A stretch of DNA of 64,000 nucleotides from Littorina saxatilis (GCF_037325665.1 NC_090250.1:29932024-29996023), one strand, 5' to 3'; numbered from the stretch's first letter, positions 31,601 through 52,649 are shown. The notes: generated by a model from the sequence alone, not told the origin. Translations and numbers: made by a program.

Positions 31601-33564
31601 GCTTCAATTTCTTGTCTCACGTCTTTACTGATAAGCACAGAAATGCAGACACCCTTTCATCAAAATGTTTACAGTTTACAAATATCATCTAGTCTACACT
31701 TGAGCACAGCTGACATACTTGTTTTCGTTCCTTTGACTTGGATTTTGACTTCTTCTTTCCCTTCTTCTTGTCTTGCTTCTTCCTGGAAAAAGAACTAGAT
31801 TAATGAAATGATGAGCATAATTACACTGCTTGTATGAAACAAGTTTGCATAATTTACAACATTAAAACAAGCTCACACATGCATATCATGTACTTGCACA
31901 TATTTGTCCAGCTTGCATACATGCATTGTTGCATGCAAAACCAAATTAATTGTGAAAACTAACACTAGTTGTGAAATTAGAAATTAATCACACACACACA
32001 CACACACAAAATGTATTTTGGGGAGTATCAACAATTGTTTGTTTTGTTCATGGGCTGAAAGTGAAACTCCCACAGCTTTTTATGTGTATGACCATTTTTA
32101 TCCCGCCATGTTGGCAGCCATACGCTGCTTTCGGGGGAAGAATGCTGGGTATTTTTGTGTTTTTATAACCCACCAAACTCTGACATGGATTACAGGATCT
32201 TTTCCGTGCGCACTTGGTCTTGTGTGTGCGTGTACACATGAAGGGGGATAAGGCACTAGCAGGTCAGCACATTAGTTGACCTGGGAGATCGAAAAAATCT
32301 CCACCCTTAATCCACCAGGCGACCACGGCCGGGACTTGAACTCACGACCTTGCGATTAGGAGACCGATGTCTTATCCACCAGGCCACTGCGCCCGTCTGA
32401 GTATTAACAATAAAATGTACAGCAAATAAGCTCTTTGGTGTATGCAGAGTTCAGCCTGGGAGGAAAAGATATGGGACAAACTCATCTGAGCTTAGAATGT
32501 TCTATTATTTTGTGTTCCAAAACGTTTGGAATGAAGCAAATAAATAAAATACAAGAATTACGAGTTCAGACAAAAACAAAAATAAAATTGCCGTAGAAGC
32601 GTATCGAACCCAAGACCACAAAAGTAAGGACTAGCACATGAACGGGCGCTTTACCAACTGAGCTATTTTGTGGCACTGTAAGCGAGGGAAATTTTAACTT
32701 CAAATATTACACTTGAGTTCTCAAGCGTGGCGACGAATGACTCAAGTTTCCAAGTCTCTCCGTTTGTATTTGTGTACTGTTCTCTATATCTCACTGTTTG
32801 GGGCTAGTTCAGTTCATAACTCAACTGACCCTACGCTACCGGTCACTTCGTATAAGTTTGGAAAGCAATATCAAGTAGCGATAATTTCAAGCGAGACCGA
32901 CATTATTGATACGAAATGTATTGACCAATCGCCAAAAGACGCTGACGTCATTGCATGAAAGGAGTTCCCTACCCAAAATCCTCTATTCTCGATGACATAC
33001 TAAGGAGTTAGTTCGGGAGAACGACGATCTATGAACGGTTTATCATATAAAGGGAAGCAAGCGGTAAAGAACGGGCGTCGATAGAGCCCATGAACAGTGT
33101 TATCTTCTTGTAGTATTTCATCCACTTGTGGCTCAAACTGATACTGATAGTAAAATAATCAATTCCTTTTCTTTATTTGCTGAAAACCATTTGGCTTGGC
33201 AGCATAAACGCTTCATATAGAGTAGGCCTTGGATCCAAAAAAACTTTCTTGGAAACCAGACGAAACCAGACGGAATTTAGGTATTTATACGAAGGTAATC
33301 TTACAGAGCAGTATAATACTAATAGTACGGAAGACTGATAAAAAAAATTAAAAAACGTGTAACTGTAAGATTAAGAACAACATGCATACGAGTCTTACGA
33401 CAGTACTTAAGAGTATATGACAGTGACAAAAATAACCCTCACTTGTTTGGTTGTTCTTCTGCCTGACGGAACAGAGAATGGAAGTGTCTGCTGAGGCTGT
33501 CTCCTCTAAGTAACGTCTCCGTTCTGCTCCGCGAGCACGGCAACACTTCAGCTGCAGTCGCCAT
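1793..33564 (-). CDS. MYCBP2: E3 ubiquitin-protein ligase MYCBP2 (PAM/Highwire/RPM-1), N-terminal 19 coding exons
   Basis: Coding exons in order: 33564-33443, 31782-31719, 31222-30992, 30762-30609, 24644-24448, 23889-23754, 23126-23011, 21930-21834, 15395-15325, 14854-14710, 14088-14012, 12914-12704, 12174-12007, 11737-11582, 11120-11052, 10532-10421, 9160-9003, 7671-7576, 1994-1793. Every junction is in phase and the sum is 2,582 nt (860 codons). Landmarks in order match vertebrate MYCBP2: a Lys-rich stretch (about 41-62), GLHGVFELI and LLQGQQPE (about 140-180), GIKQGGPAPGKW, RCC1-like blades (VYMFGKD, FTFGINNKGQCGRD), a Cys-rich segment (CRECTGYG, CGCGAGDSGC, about 680-730) and a further RCC1 blade (GVHHTVVLLQNGDVYTFG). 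The family is a huge RING-Cys-relay ligase controlling synapse growth and axon degeneration. The PHR, F-box-binding and RING parts lie beyond the left edge. Introns carry many transposons, including two DIRS copies. Confidence 0.93.
2028..2081. repeat. 27-bp perfectly abutting tandem duplication
   Basis: Units 2,028-2,054 and 2,055-2,081 differ at one position (gtgtaacact vs gtataacact). They lie between MYCBP2 exon 19 and the LINE insertion. Confidence 0.9.
2082..3642 (+). mobile_element. 5'-truncated L1/Tx1-type LINE with poly-A tail and 12-bp TSD
   Basis: The element body is 2,094-3,630. The direct repeat aacaggaaacac at 2,082-2,093 and 3,631-3,642 is the target-site duplication. The body ends in ataaa plus a long A run. 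The open frame to 3,326 encodes the C-terminal part of a LINE ORF2: the region after the RT palm and a C-x2-C-x7-H-x4-C zinc-knuckle module (CTYCKDELDVLEHFFFEC) typical of the L1/Tx1 group. Endonuclease and RT catalytic blocks are missing through 5' truncation. The unbroken frame of about 410 codons and the clean duplications point to a recent insertion. It is antisense to MYCBP2 and only about 100 bp from the exon 19 acceptor. Confidence 0.85.
3713..3850 (-). repeat. Truncated tRNA-SINE copy (3' part)
   Basis: The gttcatgggctgaaactccc and cgtgtatgactgtttttacc blocks match the 3' half of the SINE at 32,040-32,398 and the fragment at 24,243-24,372, in the same orientation. A (gaa)n-like tail lies at the low-coordinate side. 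Confidence 0.6.
3851..4256. other. MYCBP2 intron 18, no gene seen
   Basis: AT-rich intronic sequence. I see no open frame or recognised repeat apart from the neighbours listed. Confidence 0.5.
4257..4537. repeat. 140-bp tandem duplication
   Basis: The sequence beginning ttgttttatagcatgtataa at about 4,263 recurs at about 4,403 with a period of 140 bp and only a handful of substitutions. Two units are seen. Confidence 0.85.
4634..5306 (+). mobile_element. Non-autonomous element with co-varying ends and DR1 motifs, copy 1
   Basis: It starts aacaagaagagcaaacgc and ends with a hairpin (gagtcactt ... aagtgactc) followed by caaaaa. The 5' subterminal gagtcactt also pairs with the 3' aagtgactc. 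Inside are two gaccttgaaaaaggtcaaag blocks, each with a perfect AGGTCA-A-AGGTCA (4,773-4,785 and 5,074-5,086), and a ccgg-rich simple repeat (5,200-5,253). It shares sequence end to end with 9,588-10,301 and 61,415-61,962. It has no coding capacity. Confidence 0.75.
5200..5253. repeat. (CCGG)n-type simple repeat
   Basis: A near-perfect run of ggccggccgg units just upstream of the 3' end of the element. The length differs between copies: short at 10,234-10,248 and at 61,892-61,911. Confidence 0.85.
5307..6141. other. MYCBP2 intron 18 segment without a gene
   Basis: AT-rich sequence. Short open frames here show no family motif, and I recognise no repeat. Confidence 0.4.
6142..6980 (+). mobile_element. 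Related element of the same end-type, rich in TCAAGGTCA motifs
   Basis: It starts aacaagaagggcaaagccc and ends in a hairpin plus caaaaa, like the 4,634 family, but most of the body differs. The 5' subterminal gactcacatg is the exact reverse complement of the 3' catgtgagtc. The body carries many gaccttgacc/ggtcaaggtc blocks (about 6,178-6,215, 6,287-6,320, 6,440-6,470, 6,550-6,625, 6,770-6,795) and a (ggac)n run at 6,900-6,931. Confidence 0.7.
7375..7537. mobile_element. pogo/Tc1-like MITE, 163 bp, TA target site
   Basis: The ends are cagtggcgcctgtc and the inverted gggcaggtttgactg. Each is flanked by TA. There is no coding capacity. Confidence 0.6.
7840..8055. mobile_element. Remnant resembling a DIRS terminal repeat
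   Basis: The segment ends gtaagaatatgtaatttaa preceded by atatgagagttg, matching the outer end of the DIRS terminal repeats (gtaagaatatgtgattgaat). A second such remnant ends at about 30,952. No coding part accompanies it. It looks like an old solitary end. Confidence 0.4.
8350..8989. mobile_element. pogo-like element with TA target site, interrupted by a SINE
   Basis: The ends caatggtacctg and caggtaccactg are inverted repeats with one mismatch, and both are flanked by TA. The block tgtcctttcatgggaggg occurs on both sides of the inserted SINE (8,457 and 8,949). Confidence 0.5.
8535..8937 (-). mobile_element. Mollusc-type SINE, copy 1
   Basis: On the minus strand it runs from cgcgggttagggggaagaat through catgtcgtaagaggcgacta to cgttaaacaccaaataaa plus a (gaaa)n tail. 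It matches 59,267-59,641 and 63,288-63,643. The internal cgacgttaaacacc resembles the conserved 3' domain of invertebrate SINEs. Confidence 0.7.
9588..10301 (+). mobile_element. Non-autonomous element with co-varying ends and DR1 motifs, copy 2
   Basis: It has the same 5' start and 3' hairpin end as 4,634-5,306 and is nearly identical over most of its length. It includes an extra internal stretch at about 9,685-9,780. Perfect DR1 motifs lie at 9,808-9,820 and 10,109-10,121. The ccgg array is short here. It sits in the MYCBP2 intron between exons 16 and 17. Confidence 0.75.
10758..10947. mobile_element. pogo-like palindromic MITE, 190 bp, TA target site
   Basis: The left end cagtggaacccccctttt and the inverted right end aaaaggggggttccattg are both flanked by TA (10,756-10,757 and 10,948-10,949). 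A partial relative lies near 42,420-42,530. Confidence 0.75.
11012..11029. repeat. Poly-C tract after a (cac)n run
   Basis: About 18 consecutive C follow a cac trinucleotide run, close to MYCBP2 exon 15. Similar tracts lie at about 11,391-11,410, 37,168-37,189 and 39,139-39,156. Confidence 0.9.
12985..13255 (-). mobile_element. tRNA-related SINE, second family
   Basis: The minus strand reads a B-box-like gcaggtttcgattacggg, then a core cacgtaaaagatctcggtc with cattctgccataagtg, and ends cgatgggacaataaagtaat. The core motif parallels cacgttaaagatcccacg in the SINE at 13,392-13,806. Confidence 0.6.
13392..13806 (+). mobile_element. tRNA-derived SINE, apparently full length
   Basis: The head has A-box-like tggccgagtggtaacgc and B-box-like gcgtgttcgaccctg. 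A core follows with tttcggatgagacgaaaaac and gtgcacgttaaagatcccac, and a LINE-like tail aaggcgctatataaataaag. A 5'-truncated relative lies at 36,308-36,660. It sits in the intron between MYCBP2 exons 11 and 12. Confidence 0.75.
15325..15395 (-). CDS. MYCBP2: MYCBP2 exon 9, with a GC 5' splice site
   Basis: The exon encodes HGVGPSLLFSDGDNIGQIAP and then AKE. It joins exon 8 in phase 1 and exon 10 (DSFVVRTF) in phase 0. Its donor is GAG|gcaaaa, so the intron is GC-AG. No GT nearby would keep the frame and the conserved DSFVVRTF junction. Confidence 0.8.
15981..17100 (-). CDS. DIRS copy 1: tyrosine recombinase region
   Basis: The 3'-most coding part of the element, within a larger open frame that overlaps RT. 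It resembles phage-type tyrosine recombinases: a helical N-terminal segment (SSVYSSHWLAWTRWC), then the catalytic half with the Arg (LASARRGSEI), His/Arg (RTHEARAWA) and terminal Tyr (SYYLRD) neighbourhoods. This enzyme replaces the integrase of LTR elements and explains the lack of target-site duplication. Confidence 0.82.
17042..18901 (-). CDS. DIRS copy 1: reverse transcriptase and RNase H region
   Basis: The 619-residue open frame carries an RT domain (ASGGWRPVLDLSPLNRFL, DLTDAYFHI, LPFGLSLAPWVF and the YLDD active-site box) followed by an RNase H domain (LFSDASQKGWGAH, NRLELEAVFLGL, HTDNTTVAAYLNKQGG). Both are typical of DIRS Pol. It is part of the 15,574-21,645 element. Confidence 0.88.
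   Translation of the reverse strand: MWLSRTSSLWIMGVIRSGFRLPWQEGKAPLSRAPANFRFPASLDAREAIQAEILLLLQKQAIEEVLDHSSLGFYGRIFVVPKASGGWRPVLDLSPLNRFLRKIRFTMETPATVREALRPGDWVTSVDLTDAYFHILMHEADRKWLRFLWGDRIFQFRALPFGLSLAPWVFTMVVRQLCALVRQHGVRLRAYLDDWLILHQQEALCVQHTQFVLAQAQDLGFRVNHTKSELTPSQTFTYLGMAFDSREWTVRPTQRRVDKLQALLSSLLGLQSAPARTLASVQGQMESMSSLIPLGRSHKRPFQAALSSVWNPTSQGWDVSVPLGVWFQQTTLQWLNTPWLLQGVPIALPPPSTHLFSDASQKGWGAHVDTHTTSGRWSQEQRLWHINRLELEAVFLGLQHFLSALQGTHVLIHTDNTTVAAYLNKQGGSRSQLLSSRACEILSWCARHQILVSARYLPGCLNVLADALSRSSQILHTEWTIAHQALLRLWAQVERPMVDLFATRFSRRLPIFVSPFPDPEAWKIDVMTISWTGLVAYAFPPTPLIGRVLRKADLERPRLLLVAPRWPSQHWFPDLLRLASGPPIPLSLRRGELLQPRTGILHDRPEFLDLHAWRLSGDH
22641..22700. repeat. Perfect 18-bp-stem hairpin in a mollusc-type repeat
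   Basis: ggtcaaagggaaataacc (22,641-22,658) pairs with its exact complement at 22,683-22,700. The 24-base loop contains a further ttctca/tgagaa pairing. The flanking sequence (accgatcgtcaccaaacttg) has the style of a dispersed repeat. Confidence 0.85.
23426..23683. mobile_element. Tc1/mariner-like MITE with perfect TIRs
   Basis: atatgtgaccctccacc at 23,424-23,440 and its exact reverse complement at 23,669-23,685 bound a non-coding segment of about 258 bp. TA/TATA abuts both ends. It is in the intron between MYCBP2 exons 6 and 7. Confidence 0.75.
24243..24372 (-). repeat. Truncated tRNA-SINE copy with (gaa)n tail
   Basis: It matches the 3' half of the SINE at 32,040-32,398. On the minus strand it ends gtttcagccaatgaacgaag followed by a (gaa)n run. 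Confidence 0.65.
24844..30330 (-). mobile_element. DIRS-type tyrosine-recombinase retrotransposon, copy 2
   Basis: The element of about 5.49 kb has the same ends, internal complementary region (about 25,128-25,222) and order of parts as copy 1: gag-like (29,935-27,668), RT/RNase H remnants (about 27,700-26,595) and recombinase remnants (about 26,380-25,260). The gag-like part is open. The pol part looks broken, with several breaks. Sequence similarity to copy 1 is high across ends and coding parts, so both belong to one recently active subfamily. It lies in the sense direction in the MYCBP2 intron between exons 4 and 5. Confidence 0.88.
27668..29935 (-). CDS. DIRS copy 2: gag-like open frame
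   Basis: The 755-residue product has a basic, Ser/Lys-rich start (KDKDKSKSKSKTRASV), a Gly/Ser/Ala/Pro-rich middle, a more structured region around LTSLAETLIRSLTRAIASSI and an Arg-rich C-terminus (GRGGSRSRPYQRKPSFGKRG) suited to nucleic-acid binding. The position upstream of RT matches the first ORF of DIRS elements. The same product is encoded in copy 1. Confidence 0.75.
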   Translation of the reverse strand: MQMADKSSKSKGNLVSLLSSPGKEKDKDKSKSKSKTRASVTSSQATSLVLVTDPVTKKSERVSIDSTSPSPVFLTQERATSPLSRSQAPRPSESVSREEILAMFATLKHDLVALHSAERPVAPLPPGVGGVASLSRLRPSATITSADLGPDFSGSVADPPAFSGGFASIAPPGSSASALGGVCGSPHLFGGSHLPAFPGYALASPSGSQTAPPRQYTVHHVAGALGSGEARQLAPLGSVSAVPASGGQAAASCLSSSGLQDSVGGHRPVALGSAAAVPVSSSQGVGSSGFPSGLPVGPTRGLSSSTSGCAVAGTSGGGQRASGSGGSVPAIPSLVTHRHPALTSGSAAAVPVVGGAVGGQFAALPSTVQPTLATSSSVDGWVSGLPDPPFDGDQEGFAEEQEGDEDRSESVTPLRIPNKLGPTLELAAEITSRYFPEGVSADSTVVAPPPSALADFAGAGDTRAKFRFMESPSVPFVMAQVLADANTPYPLLAAHGEAPPSAQPWLTSAQAGGGLPANSRRARLPSRPHSLLSSFSLPTAPLPVTPELARLRQDGYSRDRTSVCTEQSLLGLEESGRSSLELTSLAETLIRSLTRAIASSIEPFRFRDDAIEADAAMLLAALAKVTDSQMTLAARLYSQVVFWRREAFLNGSRLTDKATIDSLRVSPFSEGALLGSRSLDALRQQTEETRDQHVVQLTELALKQHSNKPRSSASAPDSSSGQQSSRAGRGGSRSRPYQRKPSFGKRGSGRKPNPQ
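30840..30952. mobile_element. Second remnant resembling a DIRS terminal repeat
   Basis: It contains ttgcttcccctaacttttga and ends atatgtgattcggagtaaga then atatgtaatttaatc, close to the outer end of DIRS copies 1 and 2 and to the remnant ending at 8,055. It sits in the 229-bp intron between MYCBP2 exons 3 and 4. Confidence 0.4.
32040..32398 (-). mobile_element. tRNA-derived SINE, full length
   Basis: The minus strand begins gacgggcgcagtggcctggt with an A-box-like ggcctggtggataagac and a B-box-like gtgagttcaagtccc. It runs to gtttcactttcagcccatga. Truncated copies lie at 3,713-3,850 and 24,243-24,372. It is in MYCBP2 intron 1. Confidence 0.75.
32588..32674 (-). tRNA. tRNA-like sequence (pseudogene or SINE head)
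   Basis: The minus strand has tagctcagttggtaaagcgc (A box/D arm) and tcttgggttcgatacgcttc (B box/T arm). The acceptor ends (gccac... and ...acggc) pair only partly and the anticodon arm is irregular, so a working tRNA is unlikely. Confidence 0.5.
33443..33564 (-). CDS. MYCBP2: MYCBP2 exon 1 with start codon
   Basis: The ATG at 33,564-33,562 opens a 40-codon frame beginning MATAAEVLPCS and ending at a gtgagg donor (33,442-33,437). The last two bases (AA) pair with the first base of exon 2 at 31,782 to give Lys, continuing NKKKQDKKKGKKK. Human MYCBP2 has a comparable Lys-rich run after its N-terminal segment. The start was chosen because this is the only upstream exon whose phase and sequence join the Lys-rich exon 2. 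Confidence 0.8.
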
Positions 33565-35731
33565 TTGGCCGCACTCACGTAGGCAAACGTTTCAAACCGT
33601 CATTTAAGGTTAGAAGTGTGGTGTGTGTACAAATCATGAAATAGCTTTCAAAACAGTGAGCATTTAGTCTTACATGCAGCCGTATTCAGTAATTATTGTG
33701 TGATGAGATAACCAAAATAATGAGCAGGCTGACATATTTCCTAAGTATCACGGGAATAAAGGGGGATAACTGTGATGGAACACAGAATTATGTTATGAAA
33801 AAGCAGTCTGAAAGAACTACCCATCGATAGCAAAGTGAAGCCAAAGTACAGGTACCTACACGTAGAGCTATGTCTGGTTCTTATAAGTGCATAATTATTT
33901 TGCTTGTTTTTTTAAATTCATTTTATGCTGGAATTCAGCACTTAGCGGCATTCTTTACTTATTTTTAATACAGGTCCCTGTAATCAAGCCAAAGAACATT
34001 AATTTTGTCGTGAAATTAATTGACGGATTAAGCTCCAAACTTAAGCATAATTAATTTATTTGGTTGTTTGATCGACGAAAATGACCTGAGAATGGTTACG
34101 TTGTCATCCAAGGGACACCACTCTCCTGTCACCGCTTAGGATAATTCCTTCTTTGACGCATGTAAACGAAATGCATTCCGAGCATTCGTACAGTTCATTC
34201 CGTGGCTCCAAAGGGATCTAAAATGACTTGTTCTGCTTACAAGTGCAGGTTTTGCAAATTTAGAGGCTTAAATGTCTCTGAATTCTGAGCTATGAATTTA
34301 ACACACTAAAGTTCAAGATTACCGCACTTATTTTTCTTTGTACTTATAATCCATAATATGTTTTATTTGATGTGGACTTTTTTTTTTGTATTGGTACATA
34401 AATTTTATCACGACCCATAAACTTTTATTGACCCTACTTTTATTTATTTATTTATTTTTAAGTGACAAAACTTGATGGAAAGTTATTCTTCTCCAACATC
34501 CTCGCACATTTTCCAGTTAGTAAAAAGTCTGTGTAAAGAAAAGACAACCTTCAATCCCTCACCCCCCTCCCCAAATAACCAAACCAACCTACCGACCCAA
34601 ATTTTTTCTATCTTCTCACTGGCCACAACCATTTAATTTTTTTGGCCTAATTTGCTTGTCAAATGAGCTGCTGGCTTTGTAAAGTTTTTTATGTTTATGT
34701 GGGTATGTGCAATGCGTTTGCATGCCTGCGAATTATTTCATGTGTGCCTGCATGTTTGTCTACCTCTGTGTCAGTGTGTGTGTCTTATTTGTCTGCATCC
34801 GAGTGTTTGTCAGTTGTCTACCTCTGTGTGTGGCTTGAAAGTTATATCCTTATCAGGAAGAGCAAAAGAAAATATACCATTACATGCTTGTATTACACAC
34901 ACACACACACACGAAGAGGAGAAACCCAATCAATGTTTCAGTCTTTTATTTTTTACATGAAGAAGCTTCCACGAACACATGACTTACAGCATTGCTGACA
35001 ATGACTCATTTTATCACCACATATATTTCCAGAAGATAAAATGTAATTAGCAAAAGGAGAAACATTTCATCTACATGCACTTAAAAAAAAAAATTTTTTA
35101 AAATAAAAAAAAATTCAGCACTGTAAACGAAAACTATCTACAGTTGCTGAAATGTAGAGTGATTCAAGGAAGGCAATCTATTTGAATTGGAACAATTTTA
35201 TTTCTGATTCAATTGTTTGAATGAATAAGTAATAATGATGGCATAAGAAATGATGGCATTATTGCTAACAAAAAGGTAAGATGTAAATTTTTATGCCTCC
35301 GTAAACTCTTTTCAAGTTTGATTCAAAACCACTGGGAATGCTTTCCCCTGGATATGACCCTGTAACCTGGTTGAGAACGTCAGTAATAAGTAAAGAACTG
35401 GACCTTACACTCAGTGATGAGTATACCTCACAAACAAAACTGCTACCCGGGAGTTGTTTAAAAACAACAGATCAGTAAAGAACTGGACCCCACAATCAGT
35501 TATGAGCAGAGTTCCTTATCAATAAAACTTCTACCCAGGAATTGCTTTAAATTATTGTACCACTTGATCATGAATTTGACAACTTAACGCATAGGTCAGA
35601 CAGACATTTATACACTGAAGTTTGCACAGCTGTGGTTGCTTATTTTCACATAAACACAAGTCAATCTTCAACTGTCATGGTCTAATAAATTAGTGTCTGT
35701 ACTGCAAACCAAGAACATCCTCATTTAAAGG
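33565..35731. other. Upstream region of MYCBP2, no gene seen
   Basis: It contains the presumed promoter and 5' UTR of MYCBP2 just above 33,564, AT-rich spacer, a CA run near 34,892 and a diverged tandem pair of about 75 bp (around 35,389 and 35,474, sharing agtaaagaactggacc). No TATA box can be assigned with confidence. Confidence 0.4.
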
Positions 35732-36006
35732 CAGGGATGGCCAAACCGTCCGCCCGATTGCCAAGGGCAAGTAAAACATCCGCCGGGCTAGTAGAAAGCG
35801 CCTGGCAACTCTCCCGGCTGGCCAGTGAAAAGTCTGGTCAAATACAACACTTGTGGTTGTAATATTGAGCTTCAAAGCCATATAAACACTGCAGATGCAG
35901 CAACTGTGGTATGTACCGAGCCAGCAAAATGTCTGGCGGGCTAGTAACTTTCTTGAAGTTACTTGCCAGGCTGGCGAGTTAACATTTTGGAGATTTGGCC
36001 ATCCCT
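35732..36006. mobile_element. hAT-like MITE, about 275 bp
   Basis: The left end cagggatggccaaa and the right end tttggccatccct are inverted repeats. Flanking octamers tttaaagg and ataaaagg agree at six of eight positions, as for an aged 8-bp duplication. Confidence 0.6.
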
Positions 36007-36307
36007 ATAAAAGGTTCTGCATAATTCCCACTTCAGTACCAAATGTCAATTTCTTCTTTAAATCAAAATAATCTTGTCAAGTTTGTTCTGCTACTTAGAA
36101 CTAGCAAGTTTGTCAGAATTCATAGACCTTGTCAACAATCCTAGTTTGATTACACAGAGAAATTACCAATCTTATGTCTTAAATTACGACTTGCAAATCA
36201 CACTGCAAATATTTACATACTTTCAAACACAAAAGTATTTCCATGCTGTCCCCAAAACCTGACGTGGCTGCTAAAAGAGTCAGAAGCAAACCAGAAATAG
36301 TTGAGCA

Positions 36308-36660
36308 CTACATTGGGGTGTGCACGTTAAAGATCCCACGATTGACAAAAGGGTCTTTCCTGGCAAAATTGTATAGGCATAGATAAAAATGTCCACCAAA
36401 ATACCCGTGTGACTTGGAATAATAGGCCGTGAAAAGTAGGATATGCGCCGAAATGGCTGCGATCTGCTGGCCGATGTGAATGCGTGATGTATTGTGTGTA
36501 AAAATTCCATCTCACACGGCATAAATAAATCCCTGCGCCTTGAATATGTGCGCGATATAAATTGCATAAAAATAAAAACAAAAAATAAAAATAATCCCTG
36601 CGCTGTACCCACGGAATACGCGCGATATAAGCCTCATATTGATTGATTGATTGATGTGCA
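36308..36660 (+). mobile_element. 5'-truncated SINE copy
   Basis: It shares gtgcacgttaaagatcccac through ttccatctcacacggcataa with the SINE at 13,392-13,806. A (attg)n-type tail follows. Confidence 0.7.
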
Positions 36661-36796
36661 ATAGGTGGAGAAAAAAGGCTGTGGATCAGAGTTGTGGTAT
36701 GCTGTTCTGTCACCAAAGACAGTGTTCATAGTTGTGGTAACAGAGGCTTGAAGACAAAAACCAATTGTCCATTCAGAAGACTGATGACGGCACTTA

Positions 36797-50109
<13,313 letters not shown>

Positions 50110-50457
50110 TTTGCTCGGTCGGATGAATTAGTGGACTATTGCTGAAACTATACAAACAAAAAGAGTTGCTTGAACAGTTATAACGGGATTTCACTTGATA
50201 TAAAATTATGATTATTCGTTTAAAAAAATCCGTGGTTTTCATACTTACTAAAAATGTGTGTTTAAATTGTTCAAGTATTCAGTTTTCCGATATTTCCGAT
50301 ACTATATTTCGTGAATCAAAATATGGCAGCGCCCATGAGAAACTTTCTCAGAAAGCATGAATGCTAACATCACCTGCGACTAAAGTCAATCACTGAGTCA
50401 GTCAGGGAATCTTCCAACGCGGATGCACACACGCATGCACACACGCGCGCACTCACG

Positions 50458-50463
<6 letters not shown>

Positions 50464-50499
<36 letters not shown>
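50464..50499. repeat. (CA)n microsatellite at the LINE 5' boundary
   Basis: About 18 CA units directly precede the first LINE-derived codons. Confidence 0.95.
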
Positions 50500-50500
<1 letters not shown>

Positions 50501-52540
50501 ATCATCACTGCATCGAGAGATGGCAAAGTGTATCAGGAGTACTGTAAAGTCAGAAATCAGGCAAGGCGGGCTTGTAGAAAGGCACAACGACTGCTAGAAC
50601 AGACAGTGGCAAAACAGGCAAAACGAAACCCAAAGGCTTTTTGGTCATACGTCAAGAACAAAACCAAGACGAAAACAGGAATAGCGGACCTCAAAAAGGA
50701 AGACGGCACCAAAACCACATCCGATCAGGAAAAAGCAGAGGTACTTAACGCATTTTTCAAAAGCGTCTTTACGGCAGAGGCTGACGGCGACCTTCCAGAT
50801 CCACCAGAATACAACTTCACATCAGAACTCCGTGACTTTGAAGTCACATCAGAGAAAGTGAAAAAGCTGCTTGAGGGTCTGCAGGCAGGGAAAGCACCTG
50901 GTCCAGATGGGTTGAGTCCACTTCTTCTAAGCAAGGCAGCAGATGCTCTAGCCGAACCGGTAGCGATGCTCTTCAGGGAGTCTCTCGACGAGGGCAGGAT
51001 ACCCGAGGAATGGCGACATGCACGCGTGACACCCATTTTCAAGAAGGGCAGCAAACTCTCCGCCAACAACTACAGGCCGGTCAGCCTCACGTGCATCCTG
51101 TGTAAGGTCATGGAGACTCTAGTTCGTGAGCAGCTCATCAAACACCTACAGGAGAACGACCTCATCACAGATAAGCAGCATGGGTTTGTCCAAGGCCGCT
51201 CTTGCGTCACTCAGCTACTAGATGTTCTAGACACATGGACCCAGATTCTTGACGAAGGCGGAACGGTTGATGCTGTGTACATGGATTTCAAGAAAGCCTT
51301 TGATAGCGTGCCACACAGACGCCTTGTCCTGAAGACTGAAGCACACGGTATCGGCGGAAGGATCCTGGCCTGGATTGCGGACTTTCTGAGCGAAAGACGA
51401 CAGTGTGTGGTCGTGAATGGAGTTCAGTCATCAGAGGCCGAAGTGACGAGTGGTATCCCCCAGGGAAGTGTTTTAGGACCCATGCTATTCGTACTTTACA
51501 TCAACGATCTGCCGAACGTTGTCGCCAACTATGTCCGGATCTTCGCTGATGACACTAAGGTCTACACCAGAAGTGACGTTGAGGGAGCCCCACAAACCCT
51601 GCAGAAAGACTTGGATAGCCTCCAGGACTGGTCCCAACAGTGGCTGATGAATTTTCACCCGGAGAAATGTCATGTCCTGAAGCTGGGAAATAAGAGGTCA
51701 GAAGCTATCTACTACATGACAGGGACGGACGCGTCAGGTGAAGCTCGCAGTATTGCACTAGAGGAGAGCGATTTCGAGAAGGACCTGGGGGTCTATGTGG
51801 ACAACAACCTGAGCTTCAACAAGCATGTCGCCCTTTCAGCAGCAAAAGCCAACAGAGTCATGGGGGTCATCAGGCGTTCCTTCGACTACCTCACAGTAGA
51901 AGTTTTCCTGCAGCTCTACAAGTCACTTGTCCGTCCTATTCTCGAATATGGCCACGCAGTCTGGCAGCCGCAACACAAGACACTTTGTCAGGAGGTGGAG
52001 CGCGTGCAACGAAGGGCAACCAAGCTTATAAGCTCGCTGAAAGACAAACCCTACAGTGAACGGCTGGCCACTTTGAAGCTACCTTGTCTAGAGCATCGTC
52101 GCAAGAGGGGGGACATGATTGAAGTCTACAAGTACCTTCATGGTTTCTACAAGACAGAGCGGCCACAGTTCTCTTTCTTCGCTGGTAGAGACACCCGAGG
52201 CAGTACCCTGAAGCTAAGCAAGCCCCGCTACAGACTCAATGTCCGAGGCAACTTCTTCAGCGAGAGAGTTGTGAACACGTGGAATAGCCTGCCAGACCAG
52301 GTCGTGACTGCACCATCTGTGAATGCCTTTAAGGCCAGGTTGGACGCCCACTGGAAAGATCTCCCCTCTGTGTTTGATCCTGAGTGCTACTAGTAACTAG
52401 CTAGTAACTAGGCTGATCCCACCATGCATGCCAAAGTTGCTAAGGTTACTACGAAAACGACCACAGAAGGATGAACAGGCCTAACTGGCCTCAAACATCT
52501 AACAAGTACAAGTACAAGTACAAGTTACAAGTTATTATGC
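50500..52540 (+). mobile_element. 5'-truncated CR1/Jockey-type LINE with open RT frame
   Basis: The open frame reaches 52,393 (about 630 element-derived codons). It covers a linker, the complete RT domain (GKAPGPDGLSP, ARVTPIFKKG, YRPVSLTCILCKVME, DFKKAFDSVPH, GIPQGSVLGPMLF and the FADD box in VRIFADDTKVY) and the C-terminal thumb/connection (KSLVRPILEYGHAVW, RRATKLI). The apurinic endonuclease is missing through 5' truncation. The 3' UTR ends in an (acaagt)n short tandem tail at about 52,501-52,530 instead of poly-A. The unbroken frame suggests a recent insertion. It lies between the HARS promoter and the BUD23-like gene. Confidence 0.88.
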
Positions 52541-52649
52541 ATGGGCAACAATCATGAGATGGGAATAATAAAGTAGACAAGGAACGTTTCTCACTTAGGT
52601 CCTCTTTATAGTGTATAAAACTCTTCTGTGGTAAACCGACATATTTTAG

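Noticed and set aside
32713-32958. 81-codon frame with a signal-like hydrophobic stretch
   Set aside because: It lies in MYCBP2 intron 1 on the opposite strand without splice or family support.
35389-35555. Diverged tandem pair as a possible gene duplication
   Set aside because: Units of about 80 bp are non-coding and only moderately similar; nothing more can be said.
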